A program made the position numbers and the translations under genes. DNA of 64,000 nt from Ischnura elegans (taxonomy: Eukaryota; Arthropoda; Insecta; Odonata; Coenagrionidae): contig NC_060253.1 of assembly GCF_921293095.1 (NCBI RefSeq), positions 96,241,073 through 96,305,072 of the forward strand. Direction: 5' to 3'. Below, piece by piece: positions 12,401-22,600 of the stretch. Positions within the stretch are counted from its first letter, which is position 1; the number at the start of each line of letters is the position of its first letter. The notes under the pieces were generated by a model, which was given only the letters and a program-made list of their open reading frames with translations, did no database searches and had not been told where the DNA came from.

Positions 12401-13501
12401 GGGCTCAATTATGATTGGACTGGGGAAATTTCAACGACCTAATTACAATTACACATCACTCATGGAATAAGTAATCAGTTTAATCACAAGGAACTAATAT
12501 CACAATTACTTTTCTTTTTACTAATGGAATTAAAAATATATCTTTGATAGCTTGGTCGCTTTATTTAAATATCATCTTTTATGCTGTTCAGGAATTCAAT
12601 GGACGACTTAAAATTGTATAATTTTTAATATCCCGTCGTATTTACGAATTATTTTCATTGAAATACAAGTTCTCACGGCATTCACTAAACATGCTAGGAG
12701 AGCAGGGGATTTCTTGACGCAGGGCTGTAATCTGTTACCAGAAGCTTCGGACGCGTTAATCTACTCGTATTCTCGGCTTTTTCCATATTGTAGGCAAAAT
12801 TTACACTTGGTAAAATTATTTCTCCATGTATTCAATTTTCAACTCAACGATTGATCAAATATAATCATCTCGCCGGTGTATTAAAAAAAATCTTACGTAG
12901 TTTGATGCGCATAATCAGCTAAAATACCTTTTTCAAAATCTATCGAATACGAACAAAATTTACAAAAAGAATGGAAAAGTAAGTAAATTGAATGCAATTA
13001 TTTATATCACTTTAAATGCTCGAATAGCCCGTATAATTACTTGAATCCGACCTAATGCGCTACGGAACATGTTGACAAATAAGTAAAATAGTGGGGAAGT
13101 GTAGAGGTCTAGTAAGTAGAGAGCTTGACGACCGACCAAGATATCACAGGGAAAGGAACTGCCTCAATGTGAGAATGTCACGCGCCTGTGGCTTAGCCTA
13201 GGGTGAGCTCTCCCCTCACCTGTCAAAACCAACCTTAAGGTGATGCACTGAATGAGTGAGTGAAGAAAGGCTGTATGTAACTGTAAAGAGTCTTTCTTTT
13301 CGATACGAATACAGTCTCTTGATTTTCCCACTGTTAAACTCCTGCGCGATGAATTGGTAAGTGCGTGCCGTGCGAATGAGCCCGGTGGATGAGGCCGTGG
13401 TTAACCGTTGGGATGCTTATGTGGAACTCACCAGATGCTGTGGCCGCTAGGTGCACGAGGAGAAAGGAGAGGCTGATGCACAGTGGTCCGGTGGCTCTCA
13501 T
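327..13501 (-). CDS. Cda3: Chitin deacetylase, group II (Cda3-like), complete, 11 coding exons
   Basis: A secreted enzyme that removes acetyl groups from chitin in the extracellular matrix or cuticle. Coding exons in transcript order: 13432-13501, 6795-7040, 6435-6539, 5593-5736, 5278-5393, 4449-4744, 3599-3720, 2922-3157, 1517-1687, 1269-1400, 327-476. They sum to 1788 nt (595 residues plus TAA), every junction is GT-AG and all phases match. Layout: signal peptide about 1-23; Asn/Arg-rich linker 25-72; CBM14 with six Cys (75-136); LDLa with six Cys (154-188, DCEDDSDE); NodB-type deacetylase from about 228. Catalytic motifs seen: TFDDA (235-239), HSITH (323-327), RVPF (369-372), DAS (392-394), and H488 in LYFHSTWF. 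The TFDDA first motif and the ITHRGPE context fit group II rather than the CDA1/CDA2 group. A Pro/Ser/Thr-rich stretch at about 254-286 is unusual. The group assignment is from recalled family sequences; the enzyme family itself is certain. Confidence 0.93.
1269..1400 (-). CDS. Cda3: Chitin deacetylase exon 10
   Basis: 44 codons in phase 0: KFLDEMGKRPDVWFVTNWQ, then WMRNPVP and FKPWGCKRR. This is the last beta-strand region of the deacetylase fold. Donor GTGAGT. Confidence 0.92.
1517..1687 (-). CDS. Cda3: Chitin deacetylase exon 9 (catalytic motif 5)
   Basis: 57 codons in phase 0, from GYQCAMVDSCP through NRAPFGLYFHSTWFKK. The His of FHSTW is the motif 5 catalytic base/acid position. Acceptor TTCCAG, donor GTGAGA. 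Confidence 0.93.
2146..2402 (+). mobile_element. hAT-like MITE, family A (CAGTGGCG termini)
   Basis: 257 bp with inverted termini CAGTGGCGCAGCCAGG and CCTGGCTATGCCACTG and G/C homopolymer runs inside each end. Flanked by near-identical 8-bp duplications (TATACACT/CATACACT). It lies downstream of the exon 8 donor, in the 1.2-kb intron between exons 8 and 9 of the chitin deacetylase gene. Confidence 0.8.
2922..3157 (-). CDS. Cda3: Chitin deacetylase exon 8 (catalytic motifs 3 and 4)
   Basis: Encodes LRVPFLRVGWNRQF (motif 3), GFVYDAS (motif 4), PPLWPYTLDHRMPH and the Cys pair before GIWEMVMNQLEFE. Acceptor GCAG, donor GTAGAA, phase 0 at its end. Confidence 0.93.
3599..3720 (-). CDS. Cda3: Chitin deacetylase exon 7
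   Basis: Completes motif 2 (T-H) and continues HRGPEQWW, VEDWFDEMVGQANII and RMEDIR, all strongly conserved in group II enzymes. Donor GTAATC, phase 1. Confidence 0.93.
4449..4744 (-). CDS. Cda3: Chitin deacetylase exon 6 (catalytic motifs 1 and 2)
   Basis: Begins IPQMIILTFDDAVNADN (motif 1, metal-binding Asp pair) and ends with GHEIAVHSI plus two bases of a Thr codon (motif 2, completed by exon 7). Between them is a Pro/Ser/Thr-rich loop before NPNGC. Confidence 0.93.
5278..5393 (-). CDS. Cda3: Chitin deacetylase exon 5 (LDLa to catalytic-domain hinge)
   Basis: Encodes the Cys-rich hinge DVNNDPNAA followed by LPDCFCSVDGT, typical of the family immediately before the deacetylase domain. It ends in phase 0 at donor GTATGA. 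Confidence 0.92.
5593..5736 (-). CDS. Cda3: Chitin deacetylase exon 4 (LDL-receptor class A module)
   Basis: Encodes the whole LDLa module: six Cys and the calcium-binding DCEDDSDE sequence. Acceptor TTTTACAG; the donor GTTTGT is weaker than consensus but is the only one that keeps phase with exon 5. Confidence 0.9.
5795..5880 (+). repeat. Probable tRNA-derived SINE fragment
   Basis: Contains a pol III B-box-like GGGTTCAAATCCCAGC followed by SINE-like sequence. No clear A box. Lies in the chitin deacetylase intron between exons 3 and 4. Confidence 0.35.
6051..6314 (+). mobile_element. hAT-like MITE, family B (CAAGGGCGTACCCAG termini)
   Basis: 264 bp with 15-bp termini CAAGGGCGTACCCAG and CTGGGTACGCCCATG and a perfect 8-bp duplication CTTATTGC on both sides (6043-6050, 6315-6322). 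Two other copies are at 19374 and 35784. Confidence 0.87.
6435..6539 (-). CDS. Cda3: Chitin deacetylase exon 3 (second half of CBM14)
   Basis: Encodes DGEVFEFRCSTGLLFDV and the following QICDF and DNC, the most recognisable CBM14 segment of insect chitin deacetylases. Phase 1 to 1, donor GTATTA. Confidence 0.93.
6795..7040 (-). CDS. Cda3: Chitin deacetylase exon 2 (linker and first half of CBM14)
   Basis: Acceptor GTTTTAG, donor GTAAGC, phase 1 to 1. It encodes a hydrophilic Asn/Arg-rich linker and the first three CBM14 cysteines, ending at YYLCL. The linker is low in complexity and unlikely to be conserved. Confidence 0.88.
9105..9205 (+). repeat. SINE 3'-end fragment
   Basis: Shares GAGTTTAATTTCTGAGTGA and CATGAAAGGTGTT with the longer SINE at 11440. 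Lacks the tRNA-like head. Confidence 0.5.
9555..9745 (+). repeat. tRNA-derived SINE interrupted by a MITE
   Basis: Contains the B-box-like GGGTTCAAATCCCGG, then GGGGAAGGAACTGCCTC and CCTGTGGCTTAGTCCGG. The family C MITE at 9746 cuts it; the SINE tail resumes after 10054. Confidence 0.65.
9746..10054 (+). mobile_element. hAT-like MITE, family C (CAGGGGCGCAGC termini)
   Basis: 309 bp with G-rich and C-rich ends and 8-bp duplications ATCCCGAG/ATCCTGAG. It is inserted into a tRNA-derived SINE (9555-9745). Closely similar to the copy at 33037. Confidence 0.85.
11058..11136 (+). repeat. 39-bp tandem duplication
   Basis: TACCAAATACTTATTACAT and AGTGTGCTTTAACATT occur twice at 39-bp spacing with one small indel. 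Confidence 0.8.
11440..11715 (+). repeat. tRNA-derived SINE
   Basis: tRNA-like head with GGGTAGAGC (A-box region) and CCCGGGTTCAAATCCCGGG (B box), then the body shared with copies at 9555 and 13090. It is non-functional as a tRNA: no cloverleaf. Confidence 0.65.
13090..13270 (+). repeat. tRNA-derived SINE, 5'-degenerate copy
   Basis: Shares GGAAAGGAACTGCCTC, CCTGTGGCTTAGCC and the GAGTGAGTGA tail region. Lies about 160 bp downstream of the chitin deacetylase exon 1 donor. Confidence 0.55.
13432..13501 (-). CDS. Cda3: Chitin deacetylase coding exon 1 (signal peptide)
   Basis: Starts at the ATG at 13501-13499, the first ATG after the predicted transcription start. It encodes a hydrophobic leader (ISLSFLLVHLAATA core). 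It ends at donor GTGAGT in phase 1; the split Gly codon is completed by exon 2. Confidence 0.85.
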
Positions 13502-13564
13502 GTTGGCCGCAGCAGCTTTCACTGCTATCTCCCATCTGTCCAACACAAAAGTGGAAGATTCCCT

Positions 13565-13572
13565 CTTATATA
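13565..13572 (-). promoter_or_regulatory. TATA box of the chitin deacetylase gene
   Basis: TATATAAG on the minus strand, about 64 bp upstream of the ATG. It predicts a transcription start near 13540, so the short 5' UTR contains no ATG before the assigned start codon. A TATA promoter fits a stage-regulated cuticle gene; the start site is inferred. Confidence 0.6.
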
Positions 13573-13799
13573 CGAGTGACGTCTTCGCCGGCAGCAATCC
13601 CTGGCGGACATTCGGAGAATCGTTTCAATTTCGGCTCATATCATTGGCAAATACTATGAAATCAGGGGTGGATGGAGGAAAATTTGAAGGCATAAGAAAG
13701 GCGCGATTACCAAAATATAAAGGGTGCCCAGTGAGCACTGCTAACGTGGAGAGTCTGGTATAAAAATATATAAATTTGGTGATATACGTACATATTCAT

Positions 13800-14352
13800 T
13801 GTAAGGCAATTCCAAGATTGGTGTGCTGCAGCTCTGCATTTATCACTTCCCCAAGCCCTTCGGTTCCCTAATGCTCTTCTTCTTTGTGTACTCTTATCTG
13901 CCACAAATACTCAACCTCTTAGTCTTCCACAAGGGACTTATCCTTCATTTTCCCACTAAAATATTTATCAAGCAATTGGTATATCTTATGACATGGCATA
14001 TCCACCGGATCTTTCCCTGGTTCCACATTTACCTTTCTCCTCCCATTCATCGGTATGCCTCGTTCCCTACTCGATCTTTCAATTTAATATGCAGCACCAA
14101 GCATACGGAAGGATTCAAATCCTTTTTTACCAGGTTTCCGAATGTCCATGTTTCTGCTCCGTAGAACGGCACCACCCACACGAATCTTTTAATGCACTGT
14201 TTCTTTGTCTGCATTCCAACGCTCTTAGCGGAGATTAGCGCCCTATTTGTTATAAATGACGTCTTAGATTGAGCTGTAGGACGCTTTACTTTTATTATCC
14301 TTCTCCCGAGGATATTGGCATAGAATCGAAATAGGTAACGATGAAGCCTCAT
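13800..14352 (-). pseudogene. Non-LTR retrotransposon reverse transcriptase, 3' remnant
   Basis: On the minus strand 14107-14240 reads through RALISAKS, MQTKKQCIKRFVWVVPFYGA and ETWTFGNL, the region just after the RT domain in LINE polyproteins (the YGAETWT signature). It is followed by DRVGNE, and then in other frames by ADKSTQRRRALGNR and RAWGS, the usual C-terminal end. Stops and frameshifts break it. It lies about 230 bp upstream of the chitin deacetylase TATA box, same strand. Confidence 0.72.
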
Positions 14353-14359
14353 AGAACTT

Positions 14360-17300
14360 CATTAAATCAGACAATATAATCATATAACATGGGTGAGTAA
14401 ATGATAATCCAAATATAACGCTGGGATCTCATGGAAGCGGATTCGAAGGACTAGGCGGAAACCGGAAAAGCATTAAGCCAATCAAATAACCGCCCGTTAC
14501 CAAACCGTTGCTTTCCGCTGACGTGTGATTGGCTCGATAATTTTCCAATCTCCGCCTGTGCATTGATATACATTATTAATAGACTAAGGCGCTGCCACCA
14601 ATTAAACTTTTAAGAATTTAAAAGAACAATAGTCAATGCTCGTGATGAAGGAAAAAATATTGACAAATGGAAAGGTATTAAGAATATTCTATGAGCGTAT
14701 TGGATGGTAGAGCGTTTAGCCAGCCAAGGGTAATAAGGAAGTGGATGGAATGGGGATTCGGCCATCCTATCTTAACCGGATTTATTATAGGATTTGCATG
14801 AAAAGCAGAACGTATGCAATATTGCCGTGTTGAATATTCAAATTAGATTGCACTTACGCACTAATGGACTGAATTTCATATTTTAGAGAAATGCAGCGAA
14901 GATGAGACAAAAAAATACTTAGAAATTTATTCAGTAATGTATATTCGTCAATTTGGTGAAGAAAGTGTTGGTGGTAAAATTACAGTAAACTGAGTTTTTT
15001 CCTTATTTAACATATTTTGATGAATTTGCAAAATAAAATTCTAATCCTAACCAATTTGATCAAATTTTTCACATTAAATTGTTTATTTCGAATTCCCCAG
15101 TTTTGGAGTAGTATCTCTAAGAGAAAATGCATACGAAGAATTCACGTAATAAACGATTCCTTGTCTGAAGTGTACAGCTTCACTTTGTGGATCCACAATA
15201 CTGGAAAATAAAATTTGCTTCTTACGTTACTGTACGTTACAGTGTAAATATAAAATTTTATTTCCAATCGGTGGCTTAGTCAAGAACTTCCCTTATTCTT
15301 TTTAATCTTATTACCTAGGCACTGTGCCCTTGTTTCAAAACTCCAGAAATATTTACCATCGATTTTTTTACATTGGACCATCTGAAAAATGAACTCAGCT
15401 AAAACGATTACGGTGAATATGCTAATTTTATCAAGTGTCGGTAAAATTCATTAGAGAGTTTACCGTATTTATTGTAAATTAAACTGACTTATTTTCCATT
15501 TTTTCTTCAAAATATTCTATCCTTCATGAATTTCAAAAAATCAGAGCATTTACGTTGAGCGATGTTTGGTACAGAGGTAAAAAACTTGGGTGAAAAGTAG
15601 ACAATTTCGAGAAGGGATGTAGCATTAGCATGGAGTAAACAAAAAATTACTTGTCAATACAAGCTGTACAAAGTATTTATTAATTTATCAGGGCGACAGA
15701 AAATTACTTCCAAAGCAAAATTAAAAAAACAAAAACAGAGAGTATAAAGAGTATTATCTCCCGATAATTATTAATTAAACACGTTATTCTACTTTATTTT
15801 GGAGCCTCATTGCTATTTTAACAACTAATAAAGGCTAAAAATTGGTATCCTATGTTTGAGGAATTCGATGATTGCAAAATGAGCTGACAATATTGTGATA
15901 ACTAAGCACTTGGTCATATAAGGATATGTACCCTATTTCGTACGCCCAAAAACATGGCGGCGGAAGGTGGAACGGCTCGTTTTCTTAACTAATTTTAAGA
16001 GCGCTCAATCCAGTTGTTATATACATCGAAGGGCCTGCTCCTTTGATTCCGCATTAAGTTAATCCCATAGAATGTGAGCCATTTTAATGCAGCTGACCGA
16101 AGCAACCACAGAAAACCAGATGTGGCATAGTCGCATTGTAGGGAGGGTGCCGAGGGAGCTTTTTGCACCCCCGAAATATTTTCTACCAATGCAAAAATAG
16201 TGTGTGCGACCAATTAAACTTAGCATACTCTTGCGTAAAAAAACTTGTTTTGTCTATTGATGTAAATTTCTACATTTTTCTGAAATCTGTCAATGAAGTT
16301 TTGGTCCAATGAAATATGCAAGGGGACTGCATAGAGGGAGGCCCAATTCCATCCCATAGAAGGCCGATTTCTGCTGCCACTTCGGTTAGCATTTTAATCG
16401 GTTATCAAAAATGTCCGCGGCGCGGTGAATAGTGCGATGCGATGCACTTTTTTCGTTATTCTGCAGTAAAAGTTTGCAATTGCCTGGATTAGCATTGAAA
16501 AATTATGAATTAGATGGAACACATCATCCTATATATAAATTTCCGTTATTACCACTAGTTATACCTTATTTTCCCGTGAAACTTGAATCAATTTGACCAT
16601 CAGCGATGCGAGTGGCGACTTTTGTAAACCGATTTAAATGCGCGGTGGGTGACAACACATTTAAAGGCCAATTTAAGGATCCTCTTTTGTAATATTCGTG
16701 GAAATATGTTTACTTTCGCCATAAATAGGAGACTTGCATTAGACTCGGAACCCCTCCAAATATATTTCTGGTAGTAAGGAAGGATGGTTTTCTACCCACT
16801 GCCTCGTGCTCTCAGAATATAGCGAATGTGATGGTGAGGCCATATCAAGACGTAAAATCAGTATTCACTCTGATGAGTAAAATCTTATATAAAGGGAGTC
16901 TACGCATTGAATCAGAGGGCATGTGCGGATTTTCGTAATTTTTATCTCGGCAGTGGGTTGAGATCGGAAACAGTTGGCCATTTTTTAAAACTTTTTTTAG
17001 GCAGAGAACTTTTCATTCACATTTCCTGATAAATTGCGCAAAGCATATTACCTTTTCTTCCTATGCTTGTGAGTAGAAAATGTATGCGGGGTCAGATATG
17101 AACAAATTTCGCGAACAATGACAACCTTCGATTTTTTCTGTAAAATTGTCACCCCTTATCCTCTTCATGTAGATTAATGTTCTTTCGGTGCGTAAAAAAC
17201 TAAATTATATTTTAATCTGCAGTTCTTTCTCTTCCATTTGATGGTTCATCCCAGATTTTGTATAGATAGAGACGGGGATTGGCGGAGTCTTTTTTCATTT

Positions 17301-17624
17301 CAATGGGTAGCGTCTCGCAAATGGGACGAGTTCAATGAGTTGAGTGTGGTGGGTCAAACCCATCGCATTTGCGCGGCCACAGGGGGTCGGAAGTGGGAGA
17401 ATGACAATGCCCACTTTTTCGGGACTGAACTTCCAGGCCTAGGAATTCCCGGAATGTGTGGTTTTCACCCGCCTTAGGCCGTGCGATTAGTGCGAAGCGA
17501 GATCCATTCTGGGAGTAATCAAATCGGCCTCGCGACGGAAGATTTCCTCGGAAGCATTTTACTAGGGAGCACTGACTCACATGTGAGTTATTGTGAGAGC
17601 AGGCAGAGAAGAAGATCGTGAGTA
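14360..17624. other. Intergenic DNA without recognised features
   Basis: AT-rich, with no ORF that looks conserved and no clear repeat structure. A short part at 16560-16700 resembles 60450-60640, suggesting an old dispersed repeat. Confidence 0.5.
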
Positions 17625-17925
17625 AAGGCCGCTTTACGTGGGGCACTTCATTGCGCAATCTGACGTATGTACGAAGGCGCAGTCAAAATTGCGTCGCGTA
17701 AAGCGGCGAATTGCTAGAGCGCATGCGAGAATGCATGAATGTGAGATTGCAAAATAGCCCCTGATCTAATTCCGAACTCACATTCTCGCAATTTCAACAA
17801 TTGTTTTCAGCGCTAATTTTTTAGTCCATTGACTTCTATATTCATCGTAGTATTTAAACTTTCACGGGTGGAGTCCATATGAAAAAAAACCTTGGCAATG
17901 ACGTCTCCCGTGTAAAACAGCCTTA
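17625..17925 (+). mobile_element. Probable MITE (AAAGGCCGCTTTACGTGG termini)
   Basis: Left AAAGGCCGCTTTACGTGGGG and right TCCCGTGTAAAACAGCCTTA are imperfect inverted repeats about 300 bp apart. About 70 bp of its right part is repeated at 18383-18455. No target-site duplication resolved. Confidence 0.5.
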
Positions 17926-18455
17926 AAAAAAAAGAAGTTGGAAGACTTGTGGAGGATCACAACAGGGGCGGATTTAATGGCGAGTCACAGGGGTTATCCC
18001 TCCAAATTTTATAAAATATTTTTAATTGTTATTACTTTAATAGTTTTGTATCCTTGCAAAGAACGAGAGGGAATGTATATGCAAATTCATGGCTAAACGT
18101 GAGAGAAGTTTGAGTTATATTTATCTTAGAGCGTAGCACTAGTATAAAAACGCCCACCTCCCCCGGGGGGTATTCCATACTCCCCGGGACTAAGGTCATG
18201 ACAATCCCGCCCCCCCAATATGATGCTGAATCCGCCCATGGATAACACGAAGATCAGCTGGGATGAACTGTAGATGATGCAATTCTTTAAGGGCGGAATT
18301 TAGAGGTTTATTTTCCCCGAATATGTCTTCAATAAAATTTTATGTAATATCTTCACTGCTGAAAAATGATAATGAAAAACTCATTTTTTATTCCATTGAC
18401 TTCTATGTTCATCGTGGTATTTAAACTTTCACGAGAGGAGTCCATATGTATAAAA
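17815..18455 (+). repeat. Pair of ~70-bp direct repeats (17815-17885 and 18383-18455)
   Basis: Both contain CCATTGACTTCTAT, TTCATCG and TATTTAAACTTTCACG followed by GGAGTCCATATG. They flank the family D MITE at 17963. Probably two fragments of one MITE family. Confidence 0.6.
17963..18240 (+). mobile_element. hAT-like MITE, family D (CAGGGGCGGAT termini)
   Basis: 278 bp from CAGGGGCGGATT to AATCCGCCCATG; flanks GATCACAA/GATAACAC are a decayed 8-bp duplication. Confidence 0.65.
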
Positions 18456-19373
18456 CAGGCTTTATTTGTGGGTTTCCATGCGTCAATTGTAATAATAGCC
18501 AACGCTTATCTTCCTCTGCCGTTGATTTTTCCGTTCTTACAAATTGACTTACAATTTGAGGGAAACCCAAAAATAGCTGTATTATTTCAAATTTTTATGG
18601 TGATTTAAATATTAAAAACCAATTGTAAATTTCCTCACATATTAATTTTTTAATCGGACGTGTCGGCATCTAGTGTCATTATACAAGTGACATTTTCCAT
18701 TCATAGTAACGAGTAACTACACCTTGAGCATTCAGAGAGGAGAGGTTCCCCTAACCCAAATTGGGATGGGTTTCTACGCGACCCCTTTCCCCGTATCTAT
18801 TGTAGTGCCCTATTTCTAAAACAATATCTCGTCAATAAATGTAACAAAAACAATCTCCACATGAACAATATCAGGTAGCTAATTATGACGCAACTTATGA
18901 GCGCTCACCTATTATTCGAGAAAGTACGAGACAAAAATAATCCTTTAGAAATGTCTTAGCACGGAGAATAAAATCATTAAGGTTCACGCATTCATATAAA
19001 AATTACGAAAATTTGTAAATAAAATATTCTCCATCTATCTAGTCTCGAGCCCGAAAGGCATAAATCCTTTCTGATCGACAATAATTTCCACCCTGTCTAC
19101 GGCGTCAGTCACCTAGCCGGCGGCATCACTAAGCAACTCATTTAATCGGAATCAATATAGGAAAAAGAACCGTCGTCAGGACTGCAGGGATTCCGGAAGA
19201 TAAAACTCCGATAGGTGCGAGCGAAGAGGCGATGCTCCTCAGCTCTAGTTGTTTTCCGCTTAGGCCCTTCGCCCTGATATTCGACTCCAGCTGTTATAGC
19301 ACCGTCGCATACCGTCCTCGTCGATTTTCTGTGACGTAAAACATATTCATCGAGGGTCAAATTTTTTGTGCAT

Positions 19374-19674
19374 CAAGGGCGTTCCCAGGATCATAACTGG
19401 GGATCAAGCCAAGTTGTAACATTTTAGCATGGAAAAGGTGAATGAAACAAACATTTTAAGAAAATTATAACAGCGCTTTATTCTTTTATGAGATTATTTC
19501 CTTGAAAAAATAGTTTTATTTTAGTTACATTTCTTATACTAATACATATCATTTTTCGTGGGTTTAAAGAATTAAAAAAAAATACTTTCGTTTCAATTCA
19601 GTACTGATTTTGCTTTAAGACTTTAGCGATTTTTGCTTCCAGTGGGGCAGCTGCCCCTCGCTGGGCACGCCCAT
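19374..19674 (+). mobile_element. hAT-like MITE, family B, second copy
   Basis: Shares CAAGGGCGTTCCCAGGATCA, the internal TATAACAGCGCTTTATT and CTGGGCACGCCCAT with the copy at 6051. The target-site duplication is decayed. Confidence 0.75.
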
Positions 19675-19679
19675 TTACG

Positions 19680-22600
19680 CCAACCGAAAAGATTTTTTCC
19701 AGAAATTCGCCCGATTCATACAATCGGTGAGTGGAGCATAAGTGTACAGCGAATTGTAGAAATGATAGTGCGTATGTATCCTGTATGCCATGTACACTTC
19801 TCAAAATGCTGATTTTCTTTCTTTCATGTCGTTTTATATTCCCGGAAGCAATACGCCATCTTTCTCTAGAGCCATCAAAAATCTCCAGGGAAAGTTTTAG
19901 AATGAAATTTCCTTGTGAAAAATTACGAATTCGGGGTTCTTGGCTGGAATCCAGCCCAAAGCATAATGCTTTTCCTTATTTATATATACTTCATATAAAT
20001 TATCACCTTTTATTGTTCCCTACATTTCCTGTCATCACAATAACATCATTGCATAAAGAGGGGGGATGGTGATGAACTAACCTGCTGCAAATACATGCTT
20101 ACCAACAATATTTAACGATTAAATCAGCTCGCACTGTCAATCTCAGCCTGAAATGACGACCCATCACTCCCACTCGACCGGCCTCAATTCTTTTCTCGCG
20201 ACGAATTACGTTTTATACTTACACTCGCGCATTGAAATTTTCATGGAATATAGAGTAGAACTTTGCCAACATTTGCCTCTATCTTAAATTTTAAAAAAAC
20301 ACACAACGGAGGATCAACTGAGGAAAAATTTTCGAATTTGAAACAGGGGAAAATGTTCACAAGTCTACCCTAAGTACTAAGAAATTTTCAAGATCCAAAC
20401 AAATTATTCGTTTCGAAAAGAGATCAGTCGAGCGCGGGGACGTAGCCAGGGCGGGAGGGTATAGGGGACTTCACCCCCTTCCGCCAACCCCGGAAATGTT
20501 TTCCTTAGTGACGACTACCCGCGATACATCTTCTGTGGTGACCACTAAAACATGAGAACCTATCTTCTGACACTCTAGTTTTCGATATACCTGGTAGCAT
20601 TTCATAATGTCTGCCAGTATCCAATCATGACCACAAATTTCAGCGTTATGCAAAATAAATATATCGCCGATTTAATAAAGTTTATAGATTTCTCATGTGT
20701 GCGATTTGAAAAAAAGCATCGTAGAAACCCTCTTCAACGGTCAGCGTCACCTGCGCCTGGCGCAGTGCGCCATCATTGCAAGCGTAGCAATCGGATTTAA
20801 ACGCTATAGTTGTCGCTTTTTTTCCATTCACGATGAGTTCGTCGACACCGGCGTCGGGTTCCACTCATCCACATTACTTTCACCTTGGATATTTTTTACC
20901 GCATAAATTGTCTCATCCAGTTTTAAAAATATTCCATTTAAAGCAAATTTGTCTAGCGATCAAGCATAGAGAGAAATTCGACTCAGAAAGAGATACGCTT
21001 ACTTCCACATACAATATGCTGGTTTAAGGATTGAGAAGAGATTTATGAAAATAATCGGAGGTGTATCTTTGAGTAATTAAAAAACATATAATCGGAGTAA
21101 TCGAATCCTACCTAGACTTGACATACCAAAGCGTTCGACTCTGCGCGAAGTCGGAAGTATAAACGTTTTATTGATAATTTTTAAATTTGTGTGTAACTTA
21201 GAACACGAATTTATTTCACGATATGTCAGAACGTAATCGAAAAAATTTTACTTGCTGAATTAGCTTTTAATATTCAATGCATTTTCAATATACAGTCTCG
21301 TAGAGATTAATAGAAATAGCCCTATAAGTCATTTATGAACGAACAGAACTTCTCTTAAGCAATGTATAATTTGTAAAATACTAATACAAAGGGTTTCAAG
21401 GCAAATCAGGAACATTACGGATTGAATTTTTCGATAAGTCATGTTTTTATCATTGTTAATGACGTCACGGGTCAGTAATGGATCCAAATCGCGTTTTTAA
21501 GACGACAAAAATGAAAGATAAAATTCATGATTGGCTTCCACAGCTCTGATATGAATGAGTCCAAATTCTTCTTCTATTATGTTAAATGAACGTTGAATTT
21601 TTTGGGCAAATTCATTAATATGACCAGCGATTTACCGTTTCAATCACCTCAAGGAGCTGAGAAATCATGTCCTCATTATTCGATGAAAGCAGGGAAATAA
21701 CGGCGACATGCAATTTTACATAGTATTTTGAGAGTATAGGGAGTATTTGTCTTGTATCATGGTTGTGGACTCCTCAGAGGCAAAAAGAATTCTTCTGCTA
21801 ATATCTTTCCAAAAAACTACAGTTGTGCAAATGGTATATTTAAGCATTCGTTTTTTAAAGAAAATTTATTTTTCACGACACTTTCTTTAATTTGAAATTT
21901 TGAATTTACTTATTATTTATTTAAGTAAATTGGTTCACTTTTCATTTTTACATTTAAATGGCTGAAGAAGTTTTTCGAAAGCTTACAGATACCTGAAGAG
22001 CTCAGAGAACTTATTTTATTTTGCGATAGCTCAGGATGAGATTTGTGATTGGCTCGTTGACAGTTGCCGTCTTTTTCTCTTAAAATGTACTTCACTTGTT
22101 ATCTGCTCCTGTATGCTTAAAGAGATTGAGGCAAATTCCCAATAAATATTTAAATTGTATTTCGGCATTCAGTTTTCAATCCTGCAGCTTCTGAATTCCT
22201 GTTTTCTGCGATTATACTTTTATCTATTTTACTGCCCAGTTATGTGTGGCATAAGTTGATTATAAACCGGTTACTTCTGTTTTGCACGGCTGAATGGTTA
22301 GCTACCTGACGACTAGTTACGGTAAATTTGTGGAGAGAGTTATGACTTAACATTAAATGACTGAGCTCTTAAAAAGGGAGTAATATTACTAGTTCATCGT
22401 TAGATTACGTGGAACATCTAATGGAGCAAAGTCACAATTCGTTGATTTCATGCTCGACGGTGTATACTCTTCGATTTTATTGATGAGGGATACATCTTCC
22501 ATGCATCTTAACTTCCGTTTCACTTTTACGGGCTTATTACGATTTAAGGAGGAATCGTATGGAAAATCGTTATGCAGCCGATTTTGGGCTTTTTAGCTTC

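Larger units (their letters stand above)
7041..13431 (-). other. Intron 1 of the chitin deacetylase gene (6.4 kb)
   Basis: Separates the signal-peptide exon from the rest. It holds a GC-richer stretch at about 8050-8830 of unknown meaning, SINE copies and fragments (9105-9205, 9555-9745, 11440-11715, 13090-13270), a hAT-like MITE (9746-10054) and a 39-bp tandem duplication (11058-11136). I see no further exon in it. Confidence 0.6.

Noticed and set aside
20682..20864. 60-codon minus-strand ORF with a protein-like composition
   Set aside because: No recognisable family, no flanking exon structure; recorded only as intergenic.
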